Source: SpSt-333 sp964371615 (GTDB lineage Bacteria; Bacteroidota; Ignavibacteria; UBA10030; UBA8401). Taken from it: 64,000 nucleotides of DNA. A model generated the notes under the pieces. That model did not search any database. It was not told the DNA's origin and worked only from the letters and a program-made list of their open reading frames with translations. The stretch covers positions 1 to 64,000 of the forward strand of contig CAYJMS010000002.1 of NCBI GenBank assembly GCA_964371615.1. The letters are read 5' to 3'. Positions 55,362 to 64,000 of the stretch are shown piece by piece (within the stretch, counting starts at the first letter, position 1; every line of letters begins with the position of its first letter). The position numbers and the translations under genes are program-made.

Positions 55362-56704
55362 TGGCTCAGGATACGCTCAAACGGGAACTTTCCCTGACAC
55401 AGGCGGTTGCTCTGAACATGATTGATATGGTCGGCATCGGACCATTCGTGGTGCTGCCTATCGTGATTGGAATTATGGGGGGACCGCAGCATATTTCCGC
55501 ATGGATCGCCGGCGCAGTGCTCGCTTCGATCGACGGACTCATCTGGGCGGAATATGGCGCCGCACTTCCCCGTGCCGGCGGCAGTTACGTATTCCTCAAA
55601 GAAGCGTACGGCAAGCATTGGGGCAGGCTGATGTCCTTCCTTTTCATCTGGCAGACGATGATTCAGGCACCGTTGGTGATTGCGTCGGGATCGATCGGCT
55701 TCGCACAATATCTTTCGTATATTGTTCCATTGGATGAAGTAACCCGCCGTATCGCTTCAGGTTCACTCGTCATCATCCTGACGATATTGTTATACAGAAA
55801 GATTTCCACCGTGGGAAAGATTTCGGTCGCGTTATGGATCGGGGTGCTCGCTACTATGGCTTGGTTCATTATCGGCGGTCTTGCCCACTTCGATGCAGAT
55901 CTGGCTTTCGATTATCCGGAGGGTGCATGGGATTTCACGTGGGCATTTTGGGTTGCGTTAGGACAGGCAACCGTGCAAACGATGTATTCCTATCTCGGTT
56001 ACTATAATGTCAATCACCTCGGGTCCGAAATTAAGAATCCGGAAAAGAATATTCCCCGGGCGATTATCATCTCCATCATTGGGATTGCCGTTCTTTATCT
56101 GGCGATGCAATTTGCGGTAATCGGCGTGATCCCCTGGCAGGAGGCGCAGCATTCACAATTCATCGTCAGCACACTCATTGAACGTTTATATGGCACAACG
56201 GCAGCGACGGTGGCCACCGTTTTGGTGCTCTGGATTGCCTTTTCATCACTCTTCGCCGTGATGGTAGGATATTCACGGATTCCCTATGCGGCGGCACTCG
56301 ATGGAAACTTTTTTTCGGTCATGGCAAAAACCCATCCGACAAAAAATTTTCCTCACATCGCTCTCCTCTGGCTGGGCGGAGCGGCCTTTGTCTTCAGCAT
56401 GATGTTTAAGATGGCCGATGTCATTCGGGCAATTCTTGCTATGAGAATCATCGTCCAATTCATCGCCGGAGCAGTCGGCATTATGATGCTCCGGCGTGCA
56501 ATCGGTGAAGCGAATATTCCTTTTAAAATGTGGCTCTATCCGCTTCCCGCCCTCGTCGCAATCATCTTGTGGGCGTCGATTATGCTTTCGACAGGGCCGT
56601 GGTTTGCATTGTCCGGCGTGGGAATGATGGTGATGGGAATAGTCGTATTTCTTGTGCGGGCACGGATCATCGGCGAATGGCCGTTTACTCGTTCTGGCGG
56701 GTAA
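55361..56704 (+). CDS. APC-family amino acid/polyamine permease
   Basis: The protein has 447 residues and about 12 membrane helices. The N-terminal LSLTQAVALNMIDMVGIGPFVVLP matches the APC helix-1 region with the unwound GIGPF substrate site. The WAEYGAALPRAGGSYVFLKEAYG loop is the classical APC signature. It imports amino acids or related amines by proton or exchange coupling; the exact substrate is not evident. Its 3' end overlaps the convergent Sel1 gene by 20 bp. Confidence 0.88.
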   Translation: MAQDTLKRELSLTQAVALNMIDMVGIGPFVVLPIVIGIMGGPQHISAWIAGAVLASIDGLIWAEYGAALPRAGGSYVFLKEAYGKHWGRLMSFLFIWQTMIQAPLVIASGSIGFAQYLSYIVPLDEVTRRIASGSLVIILTILLYRKISTVGKISVALWIGVLATMAWFIIGGLAHFDADLAFDYPEGAWDFTWAFWVALGQATVQTMYSYLGYYNVNHLGSEIKNPEKNIPRAIIISIIGIAVLYLAMQFAVIGVIPWQEAQHSQFIVSTLIERLYGTTAATVATVLVLWIAFSSLFAVMVGYSRIPYAAALDGNFFSVMAKTHPTKNFPHIALLWLGGAAFVFSMMFKMADVIRAILAMRIIVQFIAGAVGIMMLRRAIGEANIPFKMWLYPLPALVAIILWASIMLSTGPWFALSGVGMMVMGIVVFLVRARIIGEWPFTRSGG

Positions 56705-58190
56705 TACGAAATTCCGGTTCATCGGCAGGACGCCGCGCATCATACATTCGTTGCAACGATGCATACGCGCTTCTGCTTCCCCGCTGCAGTGCAAGGCGAT
56801 ATAATTTTACCGCCTCCGATAATTTTTTCGGAGATCCGATTCCTGTTTCAAGGGAAAAAGCGACCGCCATTTGTGCGGTGATCGATCCTTCCGCCATTGC
56901 AGTATACAATACCCGCCGTGCTGAATCGACCGGAATTTCTCCGTAACCGGTTACAATTTTTGCCGATGCAATTTTCACCAGTGCTTCATGGGAGCCGAGA
57001 ATTTGCGCTCTGTGCCAGAGGTCGATGGCTTTCTTTTTTTCCTGCGATACGATCTGCCCGCTGAAATACACCGTCCCCAATTCGGTCACCGCCGGAGCAA
57101 ACGACTGCTGGGCTGATTGTTGAAGGAACTTCAGAATATCGTCATGCTGCTGTGCCGGATAGATGTCCGTGAGGGAAAAGCAGGAGATGATATATTGTGC
57201 TGCCGGATCCCCTTTACGTGCCTGTGACTGTATTTTTTTAATCAACGATTCATTATCCAAAAGACGAATTAACATTGCCGGAGCACGGCGCGATTCAAGA
57301 CGAACTGCCCGAAGATATGCGAGTATTGCTCGTACGGAATCTGGCGGAACACCGATCCCTTGCTCATAACATCGGCCTATGATTGTAAACTCTTCCGGGA
57401 TACCCCATTCCGCATGCTTGCTCACATATTCGAAAAGGAGTGAATCGGTGACCGGAACAATTTCTTTCAGCTTTGTTTGCCATGGTTCGCCAAGGGCAAT
57501 GAGGATTTCTTTTAACGAGAATGTACTATCGGTGTGTAAATTTGCATCGTCAATTGTATCGAACAAGAGAGGCATTAATTGCGGTTGGCCGGAAGCGGTC
57601 TGAGGAGTAGTAAGCACTATTACCGAATCGCGAACCTGCTGATCTCTGTACCGTTCGATTTCCGGCAATAGTTCTTTTGCCGGCGGATATCCCATGTCTG
57701 CAGATACTTTCATCCATGCATACGCCTTTTGCAGATCTCTGTCGACGGTTAAATTATCTGTATAGAAAAGAGAATAAGCGAATGCTCCCTCACGAGTCCC
57801 TTTTTCCGCAGGTAACCGAAAATATTTGTATGCTTTAAACGGATCCCATTCCACGCCCCATCCGTTATGGAAAAAGACACCGAGGTTAAATAGCGCCAGA
57901 AGATGACCATTGTCCGATGCTCTCAGAAGCAATTCAAAGGCCTTTACCGTATCGGGAGCGAAGCCCTGTCCCGTAAGATATCGAATGCCGAGTTCATGTT
58001 GTGCTTCAGGATCTCCGGAATTTGCTTTTCTCATCAGGGAGAATCCCTCCCACAGATGATACGCAACCTCGGAGGGCCGCACTATGGAAAAAGAATTCGA
58101 ATATTTGAACGGTTGCTTAAATACGCTGCTGTGAGTAGAATCACCGGCAAGCGCTATCGTGCAGATAAAAAATGATGCAATAAATTTCAT
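56685..58190 (-). CDS. Sel1-repeat (TPR-like) exported protein
   Basis: This 501-residue protein starts at ATG 58190 with a signal peptide (FIASFFICTIALA). It contains Sel1-like repeats: DPEAQHELGIRYLTGQGFAPD, HLLALFNLGVFFHNGWGVEWD and AAQYIISCF near the middle, and SITAQMAVAFSLETGIGSPKKL near the end. The repeats build a helical solenoid for protein-protein contacts, often in envelope or signalling complexes. It overlaps the APC permease gene tail to tail and is divergent from the ABC exporter gene 129 bp away. Confidence 0.85.
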   Translation of the reverse strand: MKFIASFFICTIALAGDSTHSSVFKQPFKYSNSFSIVRPSEVAYHLWEGFSLMRKANSGDPEAQHELGIRYLTGQGFAPDTVKAFELLLRASDNGHLLALFNLGVFFHNGWGVEWDPFKAYKYFRLPAEKGTREGAFAYSLFYTDNLTVDRDLQKAYAWMKVSADMGYPPAKELLPEIERYRDQQVRDSVIVLTTPQTASGQPQLMPLLFDTIDDANLHTDSTFSLKEILIALGEPWQTKLKEIVPVTDSLLFEYVSKHAEWGIPEEFTIIGRCYEQGIGVPPDSVRAILAYLRAVRLESRRAPAMLIRLLDNESLIKKIQSQARKGDPAAQYIISCFSLTDIYPAQQHDDILKFLQQSAQQSFAPAVTELGTVYFSGQIVSQEKKKAIDLWHRAQILGSHEALVKIASAKIVTGYGEIPVDSARRVLYTAMAEGSITAQMAVAFSLETGIGSPKKLSEAVKLYRLALQRGSRSAYASLQRMYDARRPADEPEFRITRQNE

Positions 58191-58319
58191 TCTTATTCGT
58201 CTTTGTATTACAGATTCCTGACCGGAGTACGGGATATAATCCGGTCCGTTTGCATCCCGTCGCATTTGGGACCGGAATTATGTAGATTGATCACCGAATC
58301 ATTGAGCGGAGCGCATATT

Positions 58320-60143
58320 ATGAAATTACTCTTTTCATATCTTAAAAACTACTGGGGATTGGTGCTCTTTGCGCTTTTTCTTGCGACAATCAACCAGACC
58401 TTTTCTCTTCTTGACCCGCTGATCTTTCGGTATGTGATTGATAATTATGCATTGAAATTCAAGGAATATTCGACGGAACAATTCATTTCCGGTGTGGTGA
58501 TGCTGCTTTTTGCCTCGATGGGAGTCGCATTTGTGTCACGCGTCGCAAAGAATTTCCAGGATTATTACATAAATGTCATCGTTCAGAAACTCGGAGCACA
58601 GATCTACGCCGATGGCATCAAGCATTCATTGGACCTTCCTTATTCTGTTTTTGAAGATCAGCGAAGCGGCGAAACGCTGGGGAAATTGCAAAAGGTACGA
58701 ACCGATGTTGAGCGGCTGATTTCATCGTCGATCAACATCGTATTCACTTCCATCGTCGGCATCACCTTTGTCATGATCTACGCAATCAGCGTCCACTGGT
58801 TAATTGCCCCCGCATATTTTCTCACTGTACCGATTCTCGGACTTGTCAGCTCTGCGCTCAGTAAAAAGATAAAGGTTATACAAAAGAAAATCGTCGGTGA
58901 AACGACCGCATTGGCCGGTTCGACTACCGAATCGCTGCGAAACATCGAGCTGGTGAAAAGCCTCGGGCTTGCCGATCAGGAAATCGAACGACTGAACGGT
59001 ACGACGCAAAAGATACTGGGACTTGAATTAAATAAAGTGAAGTATATAAGAGGATTGAGCTTTATCCAGGGGACTTCCGTAAATTTTTTACGGACGACCA
59101 TCCTTTTTCTGATGATGTATTTAATATTCCATCAGGAGATTTCGGTCGGACAGTTCTTTTCACTCTGGATATATTCTTTCTTCATTTTCGGTCCGCTGCA
59201 GGAACTGGGAAATATTATCAATATCTACCGTGAAGCAGAAGTATCATTGAATACTTTTGAAGAAATTCTCAATACTCCAAAAGAACCGAAACCCGAATCA
59301 CCGGTCCGGCTGAACTCAATTACGACGTTGGCATTTTCCTCTGTTGTCTTTAAACACCAATCGGCCAGCGCTCATGCATTGAACGACATTACCTTCTCGG
59401 CTAAATTAGGACAAACAATCGCTTTTGTGGGCCCTTCGGGATCGGGAAAAACGACTCTGGTAAAATTATTGGTGGGACTGTACCGTCCGCAGCGCGGGAA
59501 GATTCTCTATAACGGCGTTCGCCATGATGCTGTGGACATTAATTCACTCCGCGAACGTATCGGTTTTGTCACTCAGGATACGCAACTATTTTCCGGAACC
59601 ATACGGGAAAATCTCCTTTTTGTTAATCCAAAAGCCTCTGATCAGGATTGCATCACGGTATTAAATAAAGCAGCCTGTCAATCGTTATTAACCCGTGCGG
59701 ATAAAGGCCTGGATACGCTGATCGGTGAGGGGGGAGTAAAAGTCTCCGGCGGCGAAAAACAACGCCTTTCCATCGCCAGAGCCCTGCTGCGGAATCCTGA
59801 TTTGCTCGTGTTTGATGAAGCGACATCGTCATTGGATTCATTGACCGAAGAAGAAATCAGCGAAACGATACGTAAAATATCGCTTCGAAAAGATCTCATA
59901 ACAATCCTCATCGCTCACCGGCTTTCAACCGTACTTCATGCCGATACGATCTTCGTTCTCGAAAAAGGAAAGATTGTTGAATCGGGACGCCACGACGCTT
60001 TGGTTCGGAAAAAGGGACTGTATTTTGCCATGTGGCGGCAGCAGATCGGTGAACAGGTGAATGGACGTATTCGAACTTCGCTGAAAAGAATTCCAAAGCA
60101 GGTTTTAAAGAAGCGGACAAAAAAACAGGCAGCGGCGCATTGA
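58320..60143 (+). CDS. ABC exporter (fused membrane and ATPase domains)
   Basis: A 607-residue half-transporter from ATG 58320. Residues about 1-310 are the six-helix exporter membrane domain. The nucleotide-binding domain has GPSGSGKTT (Walker A), the Q-loop VTQDTQLFSGTIREN, VSGGEKQRLSIARALL (signature) and LLVFDEATSSLD (Walker B), then the IAHRLST switch His. It ends in a basic tail (KKRTKKQAAAH). It resembles lipid or multidrug exporters (MsbA-like) and works as a homodimer or with a partner. Substrate unknown. Confidence 0.9.
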   Translation: MKLLFSYLKNYWGLVLFALFLATINQTFSLLDPLIFRYVIDNYALKFKEYSTEQFISGVVMLLFASMGVAFVSRVAKNFQDYYINVIVQKLGAQIYADGIKHSLDLPYSVFEDQRSGETLGKLQKVRTDVERLISSSINIVFTSIVGITFVMIYAISVHWLIAPAYFLTVPILGLVSSALSKKIKVIQKKIVGETTALAGSTTESLRNIELVKSLGLADQEIERLNGTTQKILGLELNKVKYIRGLSFIQGTSVNFLRTTILFLMMYLIFHQEISVGQFFSLWIYSFFIFGPLQELGNIINIYREAEVSLNTFEEILNTPKEPKPESPVRLNSITTLAFSSVVFKHQSASAHALNDITFSAKLGQTIAFVGPSGSGKTTLVKLLVGLYRPQRGKILYNGVRHDAVDINSLRERIGFVTQDTQLFSGTIRENLLFVNPKASDQDCITVLNKAACQSLLTRADKGLDTLIGEGGVKVSGGEKQRLSIARALLRNPDLLVFDEATSSLDSLTEEEISETIRKISLRKDLITILIAHRLSTVLHADTIFVLEKGKIVESGRHDALVRKKGLYFAMWRQQIGEQVNGRIRTSLKRIPKQVLKKRTKKQAAAH

Positions 60144-60180
60144 TCGTCTCGAATTCCGTGACGACATTGTACCGCTGCCT
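60127..60180 (-). terminator. Terminator of the NamZ gene, overlapping the ABC exporter stop
   Basis: AGGCAGCGG (60127-60135) is the perfect reverse complement of CCGCTGCCT (60172-60180). On the minus strand the stem is followed by GTTTTTTTGT, an intrinsic terminator for the gene ending at 60239. The arm lies inside the exporter's last codons. Confidence 0.65.
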
Positions 60181-60238
60181 TCCTATCTCTCATTCGGCAG
60201 AATATATTATTATGTCTGCCTATACTGACAAGATTTAA

Positions 60239-61471
60239 TCAATCGAAATACAAAAGCGAGGGGATTCTTTTCTTGGAGAATTCCTTCAATTCATCAGACC
60301 ATGAAGAGACAATCGCCTCGACAGATGTACCATTCAAAATCGCTTCTCGAACCATTGGTGTACCCGCAAGCCGGTCAAATCCACGGTCCCTGAATTTGAG
60401 TGAATCGGGATACAATGCATGGATTGCGGCTACAACGGCAATTCCGGTTTTAACAGGATTGAACCTCGTCCTATCGCTCACCTTGACATAGATTCCTCCG
60501 CACGTGATTCCCTTATATTTCGGATTGGCTGCAACGTTGGCAATTTCCTTTGGCGTGAAATCAATCGATTCAAAAATGACTCCGGGAAGATTGTACCGTT
60601 GTAACTTTTCCGTTAATTTTTTCCCGTTGATCCAGGGAGCGCCGATATATTCGAACGGTTTTTCGGTCCCCCGTCCCTCCGAGACATTGATTCCTTCAAT
60701 CAGGCAGAGACCGGGATAGACGATTGCCGTGGTCAATGTTGCCATGTTTGGAGATGGTTTGATCCATCGGAGCGACGTTTCATCGTACCACATCGATCTC
60801 TTCCAATTCTCCATTTTTACCACCGTCAGGTTAGCGGTCATCTTGTCTTTCAGCCATCCCTCTTTATTTGCCATAAGAGCGAGCTCACCGACGGTCATCC
60901 CATGGGCATTGGGCACGGGAACCCAGCCGACAAACGTCTTTAACGAATCCACTCTCATCGGTCCGCCTATCAGATTTCCGGTGATCGGATTCGGCCGGTC
61001 GAGGACGATGAACGGTATGTTATTCTCGGCAGCTGCTTCCATGCATAAAAACATCGTGCTGATGAATGTATAAAACCGGGCGCCGACATCCTGAATATCG
61101 AAAATCAACACATCGACATTGTTCAGCATTTCCGGCGTCGGCTTATTGATTTTGCCGTACAGCGAATAGACCGGAACGCCAGTTTTCGAATCGACGGTAT
61201 CGCGAATCGTCCGTCCGTCGGGAGCGTCGCCCCGAACTCCGTGTTCAGGGCCAAATAATGCCACAAGCGATACATTTTTTGTTGCATGCAAGGCATCGGC
61301 AAGATGGTTGCCGTTGGATAATACCGCGGTGTGGTTTGTGACAAGGCCAATGTTCTTCCCGTTAATGACTTCCATTCGAGATTCGAACAATACATCGGCG
61401 CCAACTTTCACTGCCGATCGTTGTCCGAATGCAATTGAAATAAAAAACAAGGCAGTAATGATCCTTTTCAT
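60239..61471 (-). CDS. namZ: Exo-beta-N-acetylmuramidase NamZ (DUF1343)
   Basis: A 410-residue protein from ATG 61471 with AAAGGAAT upstream and a signal peptide (IITALFFISIAFG). The DUF1343 family pattern is complete: GLVTNHTAVLSNG, LFGPEHGVRGDAPDG, VYSLYG, FDIQDVGARFYTFIST, VLDRPNPI and the INVSEGRGTEKPFEYIGAPW segment. Characterised members remove terminal MurNAc from peptidoglycan fragments. It follows the Nudix gene after 13 bp. Role: cell-wall recycling. Confidence 0.88.
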   Translation of the reverse strand: MKRIITALFFISIAFGQRSAVKVGADVLFESRMEVINGKNIGLVTNHTAVLSNGNHLADALHATKNVSLVALFGPEHGVRGDAPDGRTIRDTVDSKTGVPVYSLYGKINKPTPEMLNNVDVLIFDIQDVGARFYTFISTMFLCMEAAAENNIPFIVLDRPNPITGNLIGGPMRVDSLKTFVGWVPVPNAHGMTVGELALMANKEGWLKDKMTANLTVVKMENWKRSMWYDETSLRWIKPSPNMATLTTAIVYPGLCLIEGINVSEGRGTEKPFEYIGAPWINGKKLTEKLQRYNLPGVIFESIDFTPKEIANVAANPKYKGITCGGIYVKVSDRTRFNPVKTGIAVVAAIHALYPDSLKFRDRGFDRLAGTPMVREAILNGTSVEAIVSSWSDELKEFSKKRIPSLLYFD

Positions 61472-61484
61472 GACAGTATTCCTT

Positions 61485-62015
61485 TCAGAGTTTATTTTTC
61501 CCAAGCGACCATGCGGCAAGCGTCATTCCATCCCATATTCGGTTCGATGCAATCATTGAATCTATTTCATCGGAAGAACAATACAATAATTCGAATTCCT
61601 CGGTGACATCCGGCCGGGGTTGAGTTTTAATCAGCGATCGGGCAATAAATACGTGGCACATTTCATTCGTAACACCGTTGAATGGATTGAATTCACCGCA
61701 CTTCCGTATTTCGCCGGCGCGAAATCCTGTCTCTTCCTCCAACTCAATCGCAGCCATCGAGGCATGTGATTCCCCTTTCCTGACCCCGCCGCACGGAAAT
61801 TCGATGCTCTCTTTATTGCACAGAAACCGGTACTGGTTGACAAGAATGATCATCCCATCATCCGTGACCGGTATAATCATGCTCGAACCGGGAGTATGCA
61901 CATAGTGATATTCGCCGTCGATTCCGTCAGGAATACGGAAACGGTCCAGCATATACGTCCACCATGGATTTTCATGTACCAATTTCGAAGAGAGTTTTTC
62001 CCAGCGTTTCAGCAT
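61485..62015 (-). CDS. Nudix hydrolase (ADP-ribose pyrophosphatase-like)
   Basis: This 176-residue protein has the Nudix box GGVRKGESHASMAAI, then ELEEETGF. The glutamates that bind magnesium are kept, but the usual Arg before the first Glu is Ile. The length and the VTDDGMIILVNQYRF strand fit the ADP-ribose/sugar-nucleotide diphosphatase group. It hydrolyses a nucleoside diphosphate linked to a second group. It is cotranscribed with namZ and separated from ndk by a terminator. Confidence 0.85.
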   Translation of the reverse strand: MLKRWEKLSSKLVHENPWWTYMLDRFRIPDGIDGEYHYVHTPGSSMIIPVTDDGMIILVNQYRFLCNKESIEFPCGGVRKGESHASMAAIELEEETGFRAGEIRKCGEFNPFNGVTNEMCHVFIARSLIKTQPRPDVTEEFELLYCSSDEIDSMIASNRIWDGMTLAAWSLGKNKL

Positions 62016-62042
62016 ATTTCATTCCGATGGACGGAAAACAAC

Positions 62043-62068
62043 AACGGCCAGCACCAGTGCTGACCGTT
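62043..62068 (-). terminator. Terminator of the sucD-ndk operon
   Basis: AACGGCCAGCAC and GTGCTGACCGTT (62043-62054 and 62057-62068) pair with one mismatch around a CA loop. On the minus strand the stem is followed by GTTGTTTTCC. It lies 32 bp after the ndk stop. Confidence 0.65.
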
Positions 62069-62100
62069 ATTGAAGTACGTTGTATGGATACGTATGTTCA

Positions 62101-62520
62101 TCAGACCAATTCGGATTCCGCAAAGAAGAATGCCACTTCGTTCCTGCCGTTTTCGACCGAGTCGGAACCGTGAACAATATTTTCGCCTTTATTGTCGGCG
62201 TATAGTTTTCTGATCGTTCCCTCTGCCGCCTCATTGGGATCGGTTGCACCGATTAATGTTCGGTAGTCAACAACAGCATTGACTTTTTCCAATGCCACAG
62301 GAACAACGGGGCCGGAGGTCATAAATTCGACCAATGAGAGATAAAACGGACGTTCTTTATGTACGGCATAGAATGCTCCCGCTTCCTCTTTTGTCAACCG
62401 TACCTGCTTCATTCCCAGAACTTTAAAACCTGATTTTTGAATGCGGGACAGAACTTCTCCCTGTAAACCTTTTCGGACGCAGTCCGGTTTCATGATGCAC
62501 AATGTTCTTTCTACAGCCAC
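62101..62520 (-). CDS. ndk: Nucleoside diphosphate kinase
   Basis: This 139-residue enzyme has all family landmarks: TLCIMKPD with Lys11, and NIVHGSDS with phospho-acceptor His117. It transfers the gamma phosphate from ATP to other nucleoside diphosphates. It follows sucD after 12 bp; succinyl-CoA synthetase and Ndk are functionally linked in GTP/ATP balancing, which supports an operon. Confidence 0.95.
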   Translation of the reverse strand: MAVERTLCIMKPDCVRKGLQGEVLSRIQKSGFKVLGMKQVRLTKEEAGAFYAVHKERPFYLSLVEFMTSGPVVPVALEKVNAVVDYRTLIGATDPNEAAEGTIRKLYADNKGENIVHGSDSVENGRNEVAFFFAESELV

Positions 62521-62532
62521 AATAGTACTCCT

Positions 62533-63546
62533 TTATCTTTTCTTTTTAGAATTAGTTGATTTTTTCTTTTTCGTTGTTGATTTCGTCCGGACTTTTTTCT
62601 TCTTGGCGGATTTTTTACGCGCTTTAATCGTTGACGTTGCCTTATATTTTTTGGTCAACGCTTTCTTCATAGTCTCGCCCATCATTGCAGGAGAATCGAC
62701 AACCATAATACCGGCCGCACGCATCGCATCCATTTTTTCTTTGGCTGTTCCCTTACCGCCGGAAATGATCGCTCCGGCATGGCCCATTCTGCGTCCCGGA
62801 GGGGCAGTCCGGCCGGCGATAAAGCCGACAACCGGTTTGGAGACATACTTTTTGATGTAGTGGGCCGCTTCTTCTTCCGCACTGCCGCCGATTTCGCCGA
62901 TCATAATAATACCGTCGGTTTTCGGATCGTCGTTGAACAATTGAATCGCATCGATAAATCGAGTTCCGATAATCGGATCGCCGCCAATACCGATGCAGGT
63001 GGATTGACCGATGCCGCGTTCCGTTAATTGCCAGACCGATTCGTACGTCAATGTTCCGCTGCGCGAGACAACGCCGATGCGCCCCGGTTTGTGAATGAAT
63101 GCCGGCATGATACCGACCTTACACTCGCCCGGCGTAATAATGCCCGGGCAGTTCGGACCGATGAGCCGCACACCCTTTTTCGAAATGTATTCGTACACTT
63201 TCACCATATCCTTCACTGGAATTCCTTCGGTGATACAGACGACCAACTTGATTCCGGCATCGGCGGCTTCCAAAATTGCATCACCCGCAAAGCCGGCCGG
63301 CACGTAAATAATTGACGTATCGGCTCCCTGTTGCTTCACCGCGTCTGCGACGGTATCGTACACCGGAACGGCCCGATGGAAGTGATCTTTATCGTTTCCT
63401 TTGTACTTCAGTCCCCCTTTTCCCGGGGTAACTCCGGCTACAACGTTGGTGCCGTAGGCAAGCATTTGTGAAGTGTGGAAAGTTCCTTCGCCGCCGGTGA
63501 TGCCCTGTACGACGAGTCGAGTTTTTTTATTGACAAGTATGCTCAT
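62533..63546 (-). CDS. sucD: Succinyl-CoA ligase alpha subunit with lysine-rich tail
   Basis: This 337-residue protein matches SucD over about 1-290: the CoA-binding QGITGGEGTFHT segment, GPNCPGI, and the phospho-histidine loop GHAGAIISGGKGTAKEKM. It makes ATP or GTP from succinyl-CoA in the TCA cycle with SucB/SucC. The last 35-40 residues, starting near KKALTKKYKATS, are an extreme Lys/Ser/Thr tail (KKSAKKKKVRTKSTTKKKK and so on) absent from typical SucD of about 290 residues. The tail is in frame and ends in its own stop, so it is probably real. Its function is unknown. Confidence 0.92.
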   Translation of the reverse strand: MSILVNKKTRLVVQGITGGEGTFHTSQMLAYGTNVVAGVTPGKGGLKYKGNDKDHFHRAVPVYDTVADAVKQQGADTSIIYVPAGFAGDAILEAADAGIKLVVCITEGIPVKDMVKVYEYISKKGVRLIGPNCPGIITPGECKVGIMPAFIHKPGRIGVVSRSGTLTYESVWQLTERGIGQSTCIGIGGDPIIGTRFIDAIQLFNDDPKTDGIIMIGEIGGSAEEEAAHYIKKYVSKPVVGFIAGRTAPPGRRMGHAGAIISGGKGTAKEKMDAMRAAGIMVVDSPAMMGETMKKALTKKYKATSTIKARKKSAKKKKVRTKSTTKKKKSTNSKKKR

Positions 63547-63581
63547 AGATGCTCATGAATGATGTGGTAAATAAAAAATAA

Positions 63582-64000
63582 TTAATTCTGACTTTCGAGA
63601 TAATCTCCCGCTTTCAGGATGGTCACTTCATCGAAATGTTTGCCCAGCAACTGCAATCCGATCGGCAGTCCGTTCATGTCTCTTCCGGCGTCAATACTGA
63701 GTCCCGGAATGCCGGCAAGGTTCGCCGAAACCGTGTAGATGTCGCTCAAATACATTGTCATCGGATCATTGACCTTCTCACCGAGTTTGAAGGCAGTCGT
63801 AGGAACGGTGGGGGTGAGTATGCAATCCACCTGTTTGAATGCTTCCGTAAAATCATTCCGAATCAGCCGTCGCACCTGTTGGGCTTTGCGATAGTATGCG
63901 TCATAGTATCCTGAAGACAAAACGTATGTACCGAGCATAATCCGGCGTTTTACTTCCGCACCGAAACCTTCAATGCGCGAACGGACATACATTTCGTCGA
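63582..64000 (-). CDS. gatA: Glutamyl-tRNA(Gln) amidotransferase subunit A, C-terminal part (runs off the window)
   Basis: Only the last 139 or so residues are present. GFGAEVKRRIMLGTYVLSSGYYDAYYRKAQQVR, then LTPTVPTTAFKLGE and the GIPGLSIDAGRDMNGLPIGLQLLG segment are standard for GatA. The amidase signature with the catalytic Ser-cisSer-Lys triad lies beyond the right edge. GatA provides ammonia for Gln-tRNA(Gln) formation. It lies 35 bp upstream of sucD in the same direction. Confidence 0.93.
   Translation of the reverse strand, partial: DEMYVRSRIEGFGAEVKRRIMLGTYVLSSGYYDAYYRKAQQVRRLIRNDFTEAFKQVDCILTPTVPTTAFKLGEKVNDPMTMYLSDIYTVSANLAGIPGLSIDAGRDMNGLPIGLQLLGKHFDEVTILKAGDYLESQN

Overview
The window looks like a chromosome segment from a Bacteroidota/Chlorobiota-type (FCB group) bacterium, most likely Ignavibacteria-like. 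Several secreted proteins end in a type IX secretion (T9SS) sorting domain with the NYPNPFNP motif. A PorV/PorQ-type outer-membrane protein, a carboxypeptidase-domain TonB receptor and OmpA and NamZ-like envelope genes point the same way. The species cannot be named from sequence alone.

Layout. 1-3596 is chromosome: a 75-bp palindrome-rich tandem repeat, then a secreted phosphodiester-glycosidase-like protein. 3597-52992 is flanked by a perfect 39-bp direct repeat of the 5' half of tRNA-Ser(GCU). A tyrosine recombinase gene lies just inside each end, so this reads as a ~49-kb genomic island integrated at the tRNA anticodon loop. From 53043 onward is chromosome again: tRNA-Pro, an OmpA-like lipoprotein, an esterase-like lipoprotein, an APC permease, a Sel1 protein, an ABC exporter, NamZ, a Nudix hydrolase, ndk, sucD and a partial gatA.

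The left 31 kb of the island (4801-34504) is one co-directional minus-strand cluster headed by a LacI-family regulator with two strong palindromic operators. After it come a TonB receptor, a T9SS-type secreted protein, a PorV-like protein, ribokinase, secreted beta-propeller proteins, a propeller-esterase fusion, a serine hydrolase, an ABC sugar importer without its own ATPase, four consecutive ADP-ribosylglycohydrolase-family genes (one lacking its metal ligands), an aldo/keto reductase, a fused CitD-CitE protein and CitF. I infer an inducible system that captures, imports and dismantles a ribose-containing or ribosylated substrate. This architecture is the best candidate here for an undescribed pathway.

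The right part of the island (35547-49189) is a complete type I-C CRISPR-Cas locus: cas3-cas5-cas8c-cas7-cas4-cas1-cas2, leader, and a 42-repeat array. Beyond the array lies a fossil zone of decayed repeats. It holds a block present in three diverged copies, an inserted DUF3800 gene, a possible small RNA, and an older 9-repeat array. The island's right end carries a replication-organiser-like gene, a recombinase with an N-terminal winged-helix extension, and an unknown gene.
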